Shown here: in pieces, positions 37,206 through 48,640 of the stretch
How positions within the stretch are numbered: the stretch's first letter is position 1
Layout: every line of letters begins with the position of its first letter
From: Zygnema cylindricum
Taxonomy: Eukaryota > Streptophyta > Zygnematophyceae > Zygnematales > Zygnemataceae
Assembly (NCBI GenBank): GCA_037447655.1
Contig: JBBHKE010000159.1
Location: 276,041-340,040, forward strand
Direction: 5' to 3'
DNA length: 64,000 bases
Program-made: the position numbers and the translations under genes
The notes under the pieces: model-generated
What the model was told of the DNA's origin: nothing
The model's database searches: none
What the model saw: only the letters and a program-made list of their open reading frames with translations

Positions 37206-39750
37206 CCTTATGCTGTTATACATTACCTGCAGGAAGAAACCCGTTTCTATTCTTGTGTAACCCATGTTGTAGCTCGAATAAATTCGCCAAAAGTGCGGCG
37301 CCGTACTATATTTGATGCGAATAGGCGCGTAAAGTGCGGCGCCGCGCCGTCGCTGCTCCGCCAAGCCCGCCTCGGTCGTACACCCTGCTGTCCTTTTCGT
37401 ACGTTGTCTAAAGTACATTCCGATTACATGCCAATTGGCTGGTTTGAATCCATAAATTGCTGAGAACACACTTGCCAGCGCCTCTCCTTCCTCTCTCTCT
37501 GTCTCTCTCTCTCACTCTCTATACTCATTTAACTCCAATGGCGACCTGTTACCTCGCTTCCTCTTCTGTGACATCTGTCGCGTTCACTTCTGGTTCAGGA
37601 ATTTCCCGAGAATCTGCCAACTGTCAAGCCGCATTTCCATGTTGCCCATTCCGTACAAATCAGCTTGCCTCAGTTAGGACTTCCGTAAGAATAGTAAAAC
37701 AGAGGGAGAGACGATTCTCTGTTTCTGCTTCAGCAACGGAAGATATTTCTCAGAGTGAGTTTTTTATTTTTTTTGGCAAAAATGTTTACCAAAAATCCCA
37801 GTGAAAAAAAGATTCAAGGTAGGAATAATTGATTCAGGAGGAACCTTTTTTGTTATTCCCGACTTCTATACATACATCTGTTTTTATCCTTCCTTTTATC
37901 TATATTTTCTGATTACTGTTTAAGAAAAGTATACCATTGTAGGATTTTTGGTGAGGCGCAATTTTTTTTTCGGTGCAAGAATTTATTGTTTTTGAGTTTG
38001 TAATATGCTCAGTATTCTTCCTCCAAGCTATTATTTTAAAATTGTTATTTTATTTATTATCTATTTTATAATTTTAGGAACATTCAATGTGTTTCAGTTT
38101 GTAATCCAAAAAAGTCCTTTTTTGACGCAAGCTTTTCCTTAAAATTTGTTTATATATGAATTTTAATTAGTTGTTTTTGAATTTTTGCGACATTCAAAGT
38201 ATTGGGCAGTTTTTTAGACTGAAATTTGGTTTTACAGCCAGTGTCCGCCAATAGGAAGAAAGTTGGAGTAATCAATGAAGCCATTGCATGATATTTTATA
38301 AAGATATAATGCAATGGTTTCAAGTTTCTTTTTTGTATATTTTCACAGAAAAGTTTTTTTTTTTTTTTTTTAAAGAGTTGTGATCTGTTGGAGTTTAAAA
38401 TGTGTTTGAATTGGTAACACCTTTTTTTTATCTATTGTTGAATACTTTGCGATGATTTAACTTTTTAATCAGCTTCTTAATTAGCTTTTTGAAAAGAAAA
38501 CACGTTGAGAGGCAATAGAGGCTTTGCTGGAAAACGCGTTTTTTTATTATAGATATATGTTGAAAATGTATTTTGTATGACATTTGCATTTTGCTGTTGT
38601 CCAGAAAGCTCTTTTGGAACAATTTGTGTTTTAGTTTTGCCTTTTGTTCCTCCTACTAATCCTCAAGATAAGCACAAGTACAAGAATGTTTTTCGGATTG
38701 CAAAAATTACTTTTATCATTTGAAATCACAATCATTACAGTTCCAGGTTACACAAAACTGTCTACCCAGTTTATTCAACAAAGACAGCTGGTTTGTTTTT
38801 TGGACATCTTTTGGCCTTGTTTGGAATGGGAGCTTCATCGACAGTAAGGTTGCTTGCTTGGAAATTTTTATTTGTTGCTTATTGTATTTGGTATCTTATG
38901 TAACCTCTTCTTTTACTTTTTCTTTGGTTTGTGTGTTTTATGATGTCTTGATTTTTCCGTTTCCCCATGATGTTTAAATGCCAAAAAGACAACGCTTTAT
39001 AATTAAAAGTTTCCTTCAAATGCAAGAAATGCTCCATTGGGAAATCAGGTCATAAGTTACAATGTTGTCTGATGCTCTTGTTTGAAATGAGCACCACTTT
39101 TTTTTTTTCCTGTCATGAATGTGTAAACTTTTTGTATAAATTAAGCTTTTGATTGAACAATTTTTTTTAGGAATGCGGTAGTTTTGCCCAAGAACTTGAC
39201 GTCGATTTGATAACATCTATAACTTTTTTTTATGTTCGTGATGATGAGTAAATGTTATTCATTGTTTTTCCTTTTTTGTTCTTGAATGGGCATACAGCCT
39301 ATATACCGGCGGCTCAATTTTACAAAGTGGAGGCTATTATCCGACCCTGGCGTCTTAGTTTTGTGGCGAAGGTGAGATAATAGTTTATCCTGTGTGTGTT
39401 TCCTGTGTTTGTTTATATGTTCTGTCCCGTCTTTTTTGTCAATAAGAAACTCCTCCCATAGTTATCCTTCAGTGCCTATTTCTTTTATGTTCTTTAGACA
39501 ATGTTGTAAGGATATTTGGAGGCTGGATGAGGGTTGGGTGACTTTTTTTTGCTCTTCTTCTTTATGGTAACCAGCTGTATAGTTTTGTTAACGTTAAAAA
39601 AAAACCCCAAGTTATTGTTTTTCATGTTTTACTACACTGTTGTGGTTTAGCAACAAATATGTGGAAAGAGGAAGCTTTATGGTGAATGCGAGAAAGTCTC
39701 AATGCTTCAATGCATTCTTCTTATCAACATAAGTTTTTAATTTCTTTGGG
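37206..39750 (+). repeat. PII 5' half, upstream duplicate unit
   Basis: Nearly identical to 40342-43240 once the MITE at 40370-40675 is set aside. It includes promoter-proximal DNA, a CT microsatellite, exon 1, intron 1, exon 2 and most of intron 2. Similarity stops at TTAATTTCTTTGGGAG (about 39743), 18 bases before where exon 3 begins in the downstream unit. A purine-rich tract follows instead. Confidence 0.93.
37538..39371 (+). pseudogene. Truncated plastid PII copy (exons 1-2 only)
   Basis: Exon 1 is 37538-37754 and exon 2 is 39298-39371. Both are open with intact GTGAG donors, and the ACAG acceptor of exon 2 is kept. Exons 3 to 7 are absent, so alone it cannot give PII. Against the downstream gene, exon 1 differs at six sites, five silent and one Ile to Val at residue 52; exon 2 is identical. 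The exon 2 donor phase equals that of the downstream gene, so a transcript starting here could splice to exon 3 at 43258 and give a full PII precursor. It may thus be an alternative promoter and first exons rather than a dead copy. I class it as a pseudogene only because it lacks a complete reading frame. Confidence 0.7.
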
Positions 39751-39898
39751 AGGGAGGGATGGAGGGAGGGAGGGAGGATAGATTGGGCTAGAGGGACGCA
39801 AGGAGGGAGGTTTCAGATGGGAGTGAGATGGGAGATGGGCGGCATTAGGAGGTGGGCGAGGAAAGTCCGTTGCACCTGCAGGAGGAAAGGAGGGGGGA
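39751..39898 (-). repeat. GGGAGG purine tract at the duplication breakpoint
   Basis: Begins exactly where the upstream PII copy loses similarity. On the minus strand it reads CCTCCCTCC with words such as CAATCTATCC, like the satellite at 26-29.8 kb. The following 39.9-40.33 kb shows no gene. Confidence 0.8.
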
Positions 39899-40369
39899 GT
39901 TGGCTTCATCAAAGTTAAAAATAAAATTTTAGTTTACATTTTTTTTGTTTAGTTTTAGATGATTTTGATTGGCTATTTGATAAAGGGTCACCATTTAAAA
40001 ACATTTTGTTAGAGTACGGATCTTTCATTCGAGAAATGACTTCGTGTTTCTTCAGAGTCGGAATTCTGCATTCCAAAAAGGCTTTCCGGAAAATAAGATG
40101 AATGACTACAGTTGTCAAGTTTTGACGCACTCGACCGTACGTTTTGTCCGTCGCTACGCTCCAAAAAGTATATTTTGTCTTTTGATACGCTCCAAAAAGG
40201 TTGACAGCAGAGCGGTCGAGCTGTTTGGCGCCTCTGTATTTTGTTTTTTTGTGTAAATATCGGTACGGAATCATTCATTTCTTCATCTCATTCACCATTT
40301 CTTTCTAGTGTGAATCTAGCAACTGTTATAAACTTATAACATTACCTGCAGGAAGAAACTCGTTTCTAT

Positions 40370-40675
40370 CTTAGTTCAAAAGTAGGTTAAAGTAGGCCCA
40401 TACAATATGCCTATTGTATGCAAAACATACAATATGACCTTAAGACCCATATTGTATTCGGACCTATTAGGACCAATTAAAACATTCGGACCAAAAATTG
40501 GATCAATTAAAACATTCGGACCAAAAAAATTTATTTACACCGTCAGATTCGAACGATCGGACGGTCTATGATCAAAGTAGTAATCTAAGAAGATCACATG
40601 AAAAGCCCATAACACAACTTACGATAAAGGCGCCGACCAAAGGCCTATCATAAAAACGCCTACTTTTGAACTATG
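40370..40675. mobile_element. hAT-type MITE, copy C, inserted in the PII upstream region
   Basis: Ends CTTAGTTCAAAAGTAGG and CCTACTTTTGAACTATG with a perfect 8-bp target duplication GTTTCTAT (40362-40369 and 40676-40683). The upstream unit reads CCCGTTTCTATTCTTG uninterrupted at about 37231, an empty site. It therefore inserted after the PII duplication. It is 306 bases, opposite in orientation to copies A and B, about 340 bases before the PII start codon. Confidence 0.93.
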
Positions 40676-40704
40676 GTTTCTATTCTTGTGTAACCCATGT
40701 TGTA

Positions 40705-40815
40705 CCGCGAATAAATTCGCTAAAAGTGCGGCACCGTACTGTATTTTATGCGAATAGGCGCGTAAATTGCGGCACCGTACTGTATTTTTTGCGAATAGGC
40801 GCGTAAAGTGCGGCG
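40705..40815 (+). repeat. Tandem duplication upstream of PII
   Basis: A unit of about 48 bases with GTGCGGCACCGTACTGTAT and GCGAATAGGCGCGTAAA is present twice here and once in the upstream duplicate near 37290-37340. It arose after the PII duplication and lies about 250 bases upstream of the start codon, in the probable promoter. Confidence 0.7.
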
Positions 40816-41019
40816 CCGCGCCGTCGCTGCTCCGCCAAGCCCGCCTCGGTCGTACACCATGCTGTCCTTTTCGTACGTTGTCTAAAGTACATTCCGATCA
40901 CATGCCAATTGGCTGGTTTGATTCCATATATGATATATCGCTGAGAACATAGTCGCTACCGCCTCCCCTTCCTCTCTCTCTCTCTCTGTCTCTCTCTCTC
41001 ACTCTCTTTACTCATTTCA

Positions 41020-44000
41020 ATGGCGACCTGTTACCTCGCTTCCTCTTCTGTGACATCTGTCGCATTCACGTCTGGTTCAGGAATTTCCCGAGAATCTGCC
41101 AACTGTCAAGCCGCATTTCCATGTTGCCCATTCCGTACAAATCAGCTGGCCTCAGTTAGGACATCCGTCAGAGTAGTAAAACAGAGGGAGAGACGATTCT
41201 CTGTTTCTGCTTCAGCAACGGAAGATATTTCTCAGAGTGAGTTTTTTTATTTTTTTGGCAAAAAAGTTTACCAAAAATGCAAGTGAAAAAAAGATTAAAG
41301 GTAGGAATAATTGAGTCAGGAGGAACCTTTTTTTTTATTCCTGACTTCTATACATATCTTTGTTTTTATCCTTCTTTTTATCTATATTTTATGATTACTG
41401 TTTAAGAAAAGTATACCATTGTAGGATTTTTGGTGAGGCGCAATTTTTTTTTCGGTGCAAGAATTTATTGTTTTTGAGTTTGTAATATGCTCAGTATTCT
41501 TCTTCCAAGCTCTTACTTTAAAATTGTTCATTTATTTATTATCTATTTTATAATTTTAGGAACATTCAATGTGTTTCAGTTTGTAATCCAAAAAAGTCAT
41601 TTTTTGACGCAAGCTTTTCCTTAAAATTTGTTTATATATGAATTTTAATTATTTGTTTTGGATTTTTGCGACATTCAAAGTATTGGGCAGTTTTTTGGAC
41701 TGGAAATTTGGTTTTACAGCCAGTGTCCGCCAATAGGAAGAAAGTTGGAGTAATCAATGAAGCCATTGCATGATATTTTATAAAGATATAATGCAATGGT
41801 TTCAAGTTTCTTTTTTGTATATTTTCACAGAAAAGTTTTTTTTTTTTTTTTAAAGAGTTGTGATCTGTTGGAGTTTAAAATGTGTTTGAATTGGTAACAC
41901 CTTTTTTTTATCTATTGTTGAATACTTTGCGATGATTTAACTTTTTAATCAGCTTCTTTTTTAGCTTTTTGAAAAGAAAACACGTTGAGAGGCAAAAGAG
42001 TCTTTGCTGGAAAACGCGTTTTTTTATTATAGATATATGTTGAAAATGTATTTTGTATGACATTTGCATTTTGCTGTTGTCCAGAAAGCTCTTTTGGAAC
42101 AATTTGTGTTTTAGTTTTGCCTTTTGTTCCATCTAACTAATCCTCAAGATAAGCACAAGTACAAGAATGTTTCTCGGATTGCGAGAATTACTTTTATCAT
42201 TTGAAATCACAATCATTACAGTTCCAGGTTACACAAAACTGTCTACCCAGTTTATTCAACAAAGACAGCTGGTTTGTTTTTTGGACATCTTTTGGCCTTG
42301 TTTGGAATGGGAGCTTCATCGACAGTAAGGTTGCTTGCTTGGAAAATTTTATTTGCTGCTTATTGTATTTGGTATCTTATGTAACCTCCTCTTTTACTTT
42401 TTCTTTGGTTTGTGTGTTTTCTGATGTCTTGATTTTTCCGTTTCTCCATGATGTTTAAATGCCAAAAAGACAACGCTTTATAATTAATGTTTCCTTCAAA
42501 TGCAAGAAATGCTCCATTGGGAAATCAGGTCATAAGTTACAATGTTGTCTGATGCTCTTGTTTGAAATGAGCACCACTTTTTTTTTTTCCTGTCATGAAT
42601 GTGTAAACTTTTTGTTTAAATTAAGCTTTTGGTTGAACAATTTTTTTTAGGAATGCGGTAGTTTTGCCCAAGGACTTGACGTCGATTCGATAACATCTAT
42701 AACTTTTTTTTATGTTCGTGATGATGAGTAAATGTTAAAGCTTATTCATTATTTTTCCTTTTATTTTTCTCGAATGGGCATACAGCCTATATACCGGCGG
42801 CTCAATTTTACAAAGTGGAGGCTATTATCCGACCCTGGCGTCTTAGTTTTGTGGCGAAGGTGAGATAATAGTTTATCCTGTGGGTGTTTCCTGTGTTTGT
42901 TTATATGTTCTGTCCTGTCTTTTTTGTCAATAAGAAACTCCTCCCATAGTTATCCTTCAGTGCCTATTTCTTTTATGTTCTTTAGACAATATTGTAAGGC
43001 TGTTTGGAGGCTGGATGAGGGCTGGGTAATTTTTTTTTGCTCTTCTTCTTTATGGTAACCAGCTGTATAGTTTTGTTAACGTAAAAAAAAAAACCCCAAG
43101 TTATTGTTTTTCATGTTTTACTACGCTGTTGTGGTTTAGCAACAAATTTGTGGAAAGAGGAAGCTTGATGGTGAATGCGAGAAAGTCTCAATGCCTCAAT
43201 GCATTCTTCTTATCAACATAAGTTTTTAATTTCTTTGGGAGTGTGTTGAAAAAACAGGCATTGCTGAAAATGGGGATTCGAGGAGTGACAGTTTGTGACG
43301 TACGAGGATTTGGAGCTCAGGGAGGTTCGAGAGAGAGGCAAGCAGGTGATTATGAAGAAATAGTGCAGTCCATGTAAATCGATAAGTAGTGTGGTCCATG
43401 TAAATCCGTAAATAGTTTGGTCCATGTAAACTCGTAAATAGTGCGGCGCGTGTAAATCCCTGAATAGAGTGGTCCATTGAAGTCCGTGAGTACAGACAAT
43501 GGGTGTAAATACAAAAACAATTGTTGTCTACTTTTTCTGAAGGAGGTTGGTTTTGTGGTTCAGTCTAAGCTAAACATACTATCCTCATAAAAGTGAGAAC
43601 TAAAACTGGTATGGTTCATGCTAATTTAGATAATAGGCTTATGCATATTGATTGAACAGAGATCCAGAAGATAATACACCAACAATTCATTGTTGTTTTA
43701 TAATTCCTTTTTGTTTTAAGGCAGGAGTGTAAAACTCCCGTATTTGTGCGGGAGAGCTGTGTAGAGAATTTAAGATATTGAATATTTTTAGATATTAGAA
43801 AATATGGGAAGTGGAAAAAGTGGAATTGGTGGGAAGCTAAAAAACAATAGTACATAAAGAATATCCTGCAAATTAGTTTTCATTAAAGCGGGGATTTTGT
43901 CATTTTTTTTATTTTCTTGGAGGTGGTTCAAATATATCAAGAGTTGTCGATGGAGTGGGAATTTGTCTGATCGTGTCTAAAAGAAAAAAAAGAAAAAACG

Positions 44001-46023
44001 GAAAAATAAAAAAGGCTGAAATTATTTTTTTCTTTCCACAGGCTCGGAATTCACAGACGATAAGCTTGTGTCAAAAGTGAAGATGGAAGTGGTGGTTGTC
44101 TATGAGCAGGTCAGCATTTCCTTTCTCCCTCTCTATCCCTCCTGTCTTCTACCTGCCTCGCTCCACCTCGCTCTTCCCCGCCTCTCCTCTCACTTTCTCT
44201 TCCCTCTCATCCCTTCGTTTGTCTCCTTTCTCTTCCCCTCCTTGCTCTCTCCCTCCTCCAGAGATAGAAGAACATTTGTTAAGGACGTTTTACATAAGCA
44301 GAAACCTTACTACCTACCTTTGGATCCTCATTATTTTTTGTCACCTGGTTGGCCTTCGAATAATTGTCAAATATTCAAAGAAGGTCGTGAAGATTGAAAA
44401 ATTTCAAAGAAGGTTATGGAAATTGAAACGTATGAAGCTTGAAAACATTCGGAAAAGGTTACGAAATTGAAATAATTCAATGAAGGTTATGAAAATTGAA
44501 AATTGAAAAAATAAAATAGGAAATTGGAAATACTCGCAAAAAGTTGAATGTACTGCTTGAAATCTGGAAAGACTGGAGGAAAAATTAAGATAATAGTTGA
44601 AATATGAACGCGAGTAAATGCGGTTTTGGAAAAGATGTACCCGAGAGATATTTTATGGAGAGACAAATGAATATTTTTCTATTAAATCTACCGAAATTGT
44701 CTTTTTTCTTGTTTTTTTTTTCCTTCCGAAGGGTTTTTAGTCCGGAGACAGTATCAGTCTCTTATTTTTGATTCAATGTAGTGTTGAAAGAAACAATAGT
44801 AATCTTATTTTTGAAATAAGAAGAAGCTACTCCCTTATTTACAACATCCGATTGATTTTTCCATCGTCTTTGGGAGTTTGAAAAGAATTTTGGAGCTAAT
44901 AAAAAATGCATACATTTTATGAAAATCATTTTTTGGTTTCAATTTCAATTTTTTTTGTTTTTTTTTTGTTTTTTTTCATTTTATTTTATTTTATTTATTT
45001 ATTATCATTATTTTTTATTTTTTTTAGTCAGCCTTTGACAGTTGACAAATTCTGGAAAGAGAGGATAACAAAAGACAAAAGAAAGAAAAATGAGTCTGTT
45101 TTAAAAGCTAAGACTGGAAGTTGAGTTTGTTGAAAAGATGAGATGCTCGTTTAACTCTCCTTTTCTTTTTTTTTCTGTTTTTCGTGTGTGTTTCTAATTA
45201 TTCTGATATTTTGATTTTGATTTCAGGTCGACGAAGTGGTAGAATGTATAATAAATGAAGCTCGGACCGGGGAGATTGGTGACGGAAAAATCTTTGGTGT
45301 GTTTTTTTATTATTTTCGAGTTTTTTTTTTTTTTTTTAACTGCCAAAATAGTGTAACTATTTTACTTCACTTCCAAAATTCTTTTATCTTGCTGTAATTT
45401 ACAGTGTTTACAAATACTTTTCCCTTTTTTTTTTCTGCGTTGTCTTGACTAAAACCATTTTTCTAACCACTTTTTTTTTTGTTGGGTTTTTCTGGGAATG
45501 GAAAAATTCAGTCTCTCCTGTATCACAAATTATTCGTGTGCGAACAGGTGAGATATTTTTGTCATAAAAATATGTTTTTCTGTCACAAAGAATACTTGTG
45601 TAAGAGTTTACTGGTTTTTTTTTGCTTTTTTTACCAAGATGGGACATTCTTTGCTGTTTTCTTTATTTTGTTGTATATATATATATTTTTTTTTTCTTTG
45701 TACCCGGGTTCGTGAAAAGAACAAAAATCAAACTTTCAAGATTTTTTTTTAACTTTTAAGAATCTTTATTAATCTTAAAAACTGCCGTTTTGTACTTTTA
45801 GGGATCGTTTCTAACATTTGATAGTTGCTTAAAACTTCCGTTTTTAACTTCCGTCTTTAACCTTCATTTTAAACCTTCGTTTTAGCGTTTTAAAATGTTT
45901 CTTTTGTTTTCTCGTTTTTCAAATGGAACAGGAGAACGAGGAATTGAAGCCGAGAGAATGGCTGGAGGACGAATGGAAATCCTTTCCAGTACACAAAATC
46001 CAAATGGAAATGCAAATCAATGA
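41020..46023 (+). CDS. GLB1: Plastid PII signal protein
   Basis: Seven exons: 41020-41236, 42786-42859, 43258-43345, 44042-44109, 45227-45296, 45512-45547 and 45932-46023, giving 214 codons plus TGA. All junctions are GT-AG and in phase. PII senses carbon, energy and nitrogen state by binding ATP/ADP and 2-oxoglutarate. In plant plastids it controls N-acetylglutamate kinase and acetyl-CoA carboxylase. Residues 1 to about 65 are a Ser-rich transit peptide. The core follows: FYKVEAIIRPWR (80-91), GIRGVTVCDVRGFGAQGG (103-120, leading into the T-loop), GSEFTDDKLVSKVKMEV and ARTGEIGDGKIF (161-172, the B-loop). Then come VSPVSQIIRVRTG and GERGIEAERMAGGR. The Ser of GSEF matches the cyanobacterial phosphorylated Ser; the bacterial uridylylated Tyr is Gln. 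The C-terminal tail of about 20 residues after MAGGR (ending NPNGNANQ) is in the place of the glutamine-sensing Q-loop, which the Brassicaceae protein has lost. Confidence 0.95.
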
Positions 46024-47860
46024 TGAGATAACGAATCAAGTAGTTGAAAAAAGTGTTGTTTAGTTTCATAAGAATGTAAAAGAGTTAAAGAGCTCTTGTT
46101 TTTGTTTTTGTGAATTTTCTAGTAGTTGACCGGATTTTGAAACAAGTGAGAGGCTCATCAAGTCTTTCAATGGTCGAGGAACCTAGAAGAGTGTATTTTT
46201 TTTTTCGGCTAGAGATATCAATTTTTTTTTTGGGTTTTTTTTTTTCCCCCTTTATATATAAATATATCAGACAAAGATGGTACCTTTTAGTCTTTCGGGA
46301 GGACAACCTTCAATGTATATCAGTTGCATCTTTGTCATTTTCAACCAAGACTATTTCCCTACCTTGTTGTTTACAGTCGTATAAGATGGAAAGACAGTTC
46401 CAGTTTGTGTGTACACATAGCCCATTTGTTTGTTGTGTACAGTGTCGCTTTGTCATCATTGATGTCCTTTGTGTTTGTTGATGTAAATTGTGGTTCTTGG
46501 TTCGCATTGTTTATATTGATTCATTATGTTACCTTCTTTTTTCTATGCAAGTTGCGAGTTAACTACAGCAATCTCGAGATCGAGAATTGTTGATTATTTC
46601 ATTTTGCACACAAGTCGCACACAAGTCATGTTGACATGCATATCCCCTTTTTGGTAACCTTTTTGGTCACCAGAAAGATTATTTTGTACTCCAAAACACA
46701 AAAATTGCTGTTTCTTCCATGCCAAAAGAGGTTTAATCGCTGAATTATTTGATAAAATAGGCCCCATTTGTTCCAGAATATCTATTCGAAAGTGTGCGAT
46801 TATCAATTTCAGCTATTTTTCCCCTTTCTGAAACATTTTTTAATTCCTTCCTGGTCAATTTTCAAGATGATAATAAAAAAGAGAAAGGTAGTACAGCTTG
46901 AAATGTATAACTTTTTTTTGAAATTATGTGACTATATTAAGTGGAGGAGAAACTGAAAAAATGTAAAGAAAATGGGGAAATTTACCTCAATTGGTGTGGA
47001 TAAGAGTGGTTTGGTTCTTTCAATTTTGGAGAGGAAAGAAAAAAAAGTTTGAATTATGTATCAAAGGATTCGGATAACCACAAAAAGCATTTAGGATAAC
47101 ATTTTTTATTTTAGAATTCGTTGTTTGTTTGTTCGTTTATTCCTTCCATTGTGCAATTCTGTGTCAGAATTCAGGAAGCCTCTTGGTAGTTTTAACTAGC
47201 CCTCTTTCAACTACAACCACTGCTGATCAAGCAGACAAATTGTCAAATTGTCAACCTAACGCACCCCTGTGCAGTCTGGACTCCCCTGAGTCCACAGCAA
47301 AAAGAATCACTGAAAACGCGCCAACCAGGCGATAAGTTATGAAGCGGCAAAGATGCCAATTTATTCAAACTCTCAAAGAGAGAAGCTGGTGCCTACTGAA
47401 AAATGTTAAGTCCCAACCCCCTCTCACAACCCCTATCTACTGCAGTACGATCCAATCATATGACTGTACAGTACAAAAAGGTACTACGACCGATGTCCTT
47501 TGTGTACGGCCTGTGTACGACTAGGCCATTGAGTGGACGCGTGTCCCCTTTTTACTCGTCCTTATGTCCTCGGGATTCTTGCTTCCAAATGTTATCTCTC
47601 CACGTGGCGCCAGGTCATGCCACGTCCGAAAACCGCCAAAGTGACCATTCTGGGATCTCGGCGGCGATATGTGCCGTTGGATCAAAACCGACTTTTAATG
47701 TTAGCCGTTGAATCAAATGTCTGATTCATTTGTTTCGTGCGGGATCATGTTCGCACTATATATTAACTAGTTCTATGTCCCCTCATTCGTAATTCCTTTA
47801 ATCGGATTAGAGATCACAACACAGTTTAAATAAATATCACACCCTATGTAATTTTACGAA
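46024..47860. other. Intergenic, no gene recognised
   Basis: AT-rich; the first few hundred bases are probably the PII 3' untranslated region. Open frames of 60-120 codons are T-rich and carry nothing recognisable. CCACGTGGCGCCAGG near 47600 is a palindromic G-box-like word without a gene to attach it to. Confidence 0.5.
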
Positions 47861-47867
47861 CTCCTAC

Positions 47868-48110
47868 GACAGACCGGTTAGAGCTGACAGCTACGCCTCT
47901 CTCTGCCGGCCGAAGGTTCGAGTCCTGCCGTACTCAACCTTTTGTTGAGAGTGACTTATGTCACTCTTTAGTCCTGCCTATGGAGCTGAGGCAGCCATGG
48001 CTCCACCACTCTCTCTCTCCTTCAGTGACCACAACAAGTATGGGGGCTAGAGAGAGAGGTGGAGGCAGACTGCTTGCGCTTTTCTTTTCCTTTTTCATTA
48101 ATCTATTTAG
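47868..48110 (+). mobile_element. tRNA-derived SINE candidate
   Basis: GACCGGTTAGAGC (47872-47884) resembles a polymerase III A box and GGTTCGAGTCC (47915-47925) is a perfect-looking B box, at tRNA-like spacing. The arms do not pair as a real tRNA; the T-stem keeps only three pairs next to the loop. A body follows with the hairpin CCACCACTCTCTCTC against GAGAGAGAGGTGG, then a T-rich end (CTTTTCTTTTCC). Only one copy was seen in the window. Confidence 0.4.
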
Positions 48111-48511
48111 ACCTAGAAAATACTCTATAAATCTAGTTATTTCGACACATTGTAAGGCACTTATTGATGTTTATAAATCAAATTTTGAAGAAATATTTCT
48201 TTCATGTTGATGTCTTTTCTTGATTTAGTGTCAATTCAATGAGTTGTGTTTTTTAAAGTAAGAATGAAAATACATAAATATCAATTTACTTCTATATATT
48301 TCCATTCTTATTTTCGTTTGCCTTACCTTATTTTGACAATATATTAAAGTTCAATGCAATGAACTTAGTAAAATTGAAATCATGCTAGTTTTTTTCAATC
48401 ACATTTATCATTCTTTTCTTGTCAATTTTCATTCTCTTCTTGTTTTGTTATGTTGTGGTGTATCTAAATTTGTCACAATAATCTGTTCAATTTCCGTCAT
48501 TTAAGGGCCGA

Positions 48512-48640
48512 CTTTATTAAAAAGCGCGATGGTAAACCATCTGAGTCCATAGGAACAAAAGGAAGTAGCATTGCTAAAACTGAAAAAACCACATGACGAG
48601 GGAATAAACAAAAAGGAAAATCAAGGCAAAACCCTTTATT
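48512..48640 (-). mobile_element. 3' tail of a non-LTR retroelement, 5'-truncated copy
   Basis: GATGGTAAACCATCTGAGTC and the next 60 bases match the tail of the retroelement at 2.05-2.13 kb in the same orientation. No reverse transcriptase sequence adjoins it. A very short 5'-truncated insertion is the simplest reading. Sequence from 48650 to 49685 shows no gene apart from the 3' flank of the lumenal protein gene. Confidence 0.6.

Noticed and set aside
42201-42458. 85-codon frames in intron 1 of both PII units (also 38720-38977)
   Set aside because: They fall inside the intron between well-supported exons 1 and 2, are duplicated only because the intron is, and show no domain.
47870-47935. 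A functional tRNA gene
   Set aside because: A- and B-box-like words are present but the acceptor and T stems do not pair; a tRNA-derived element fits better.
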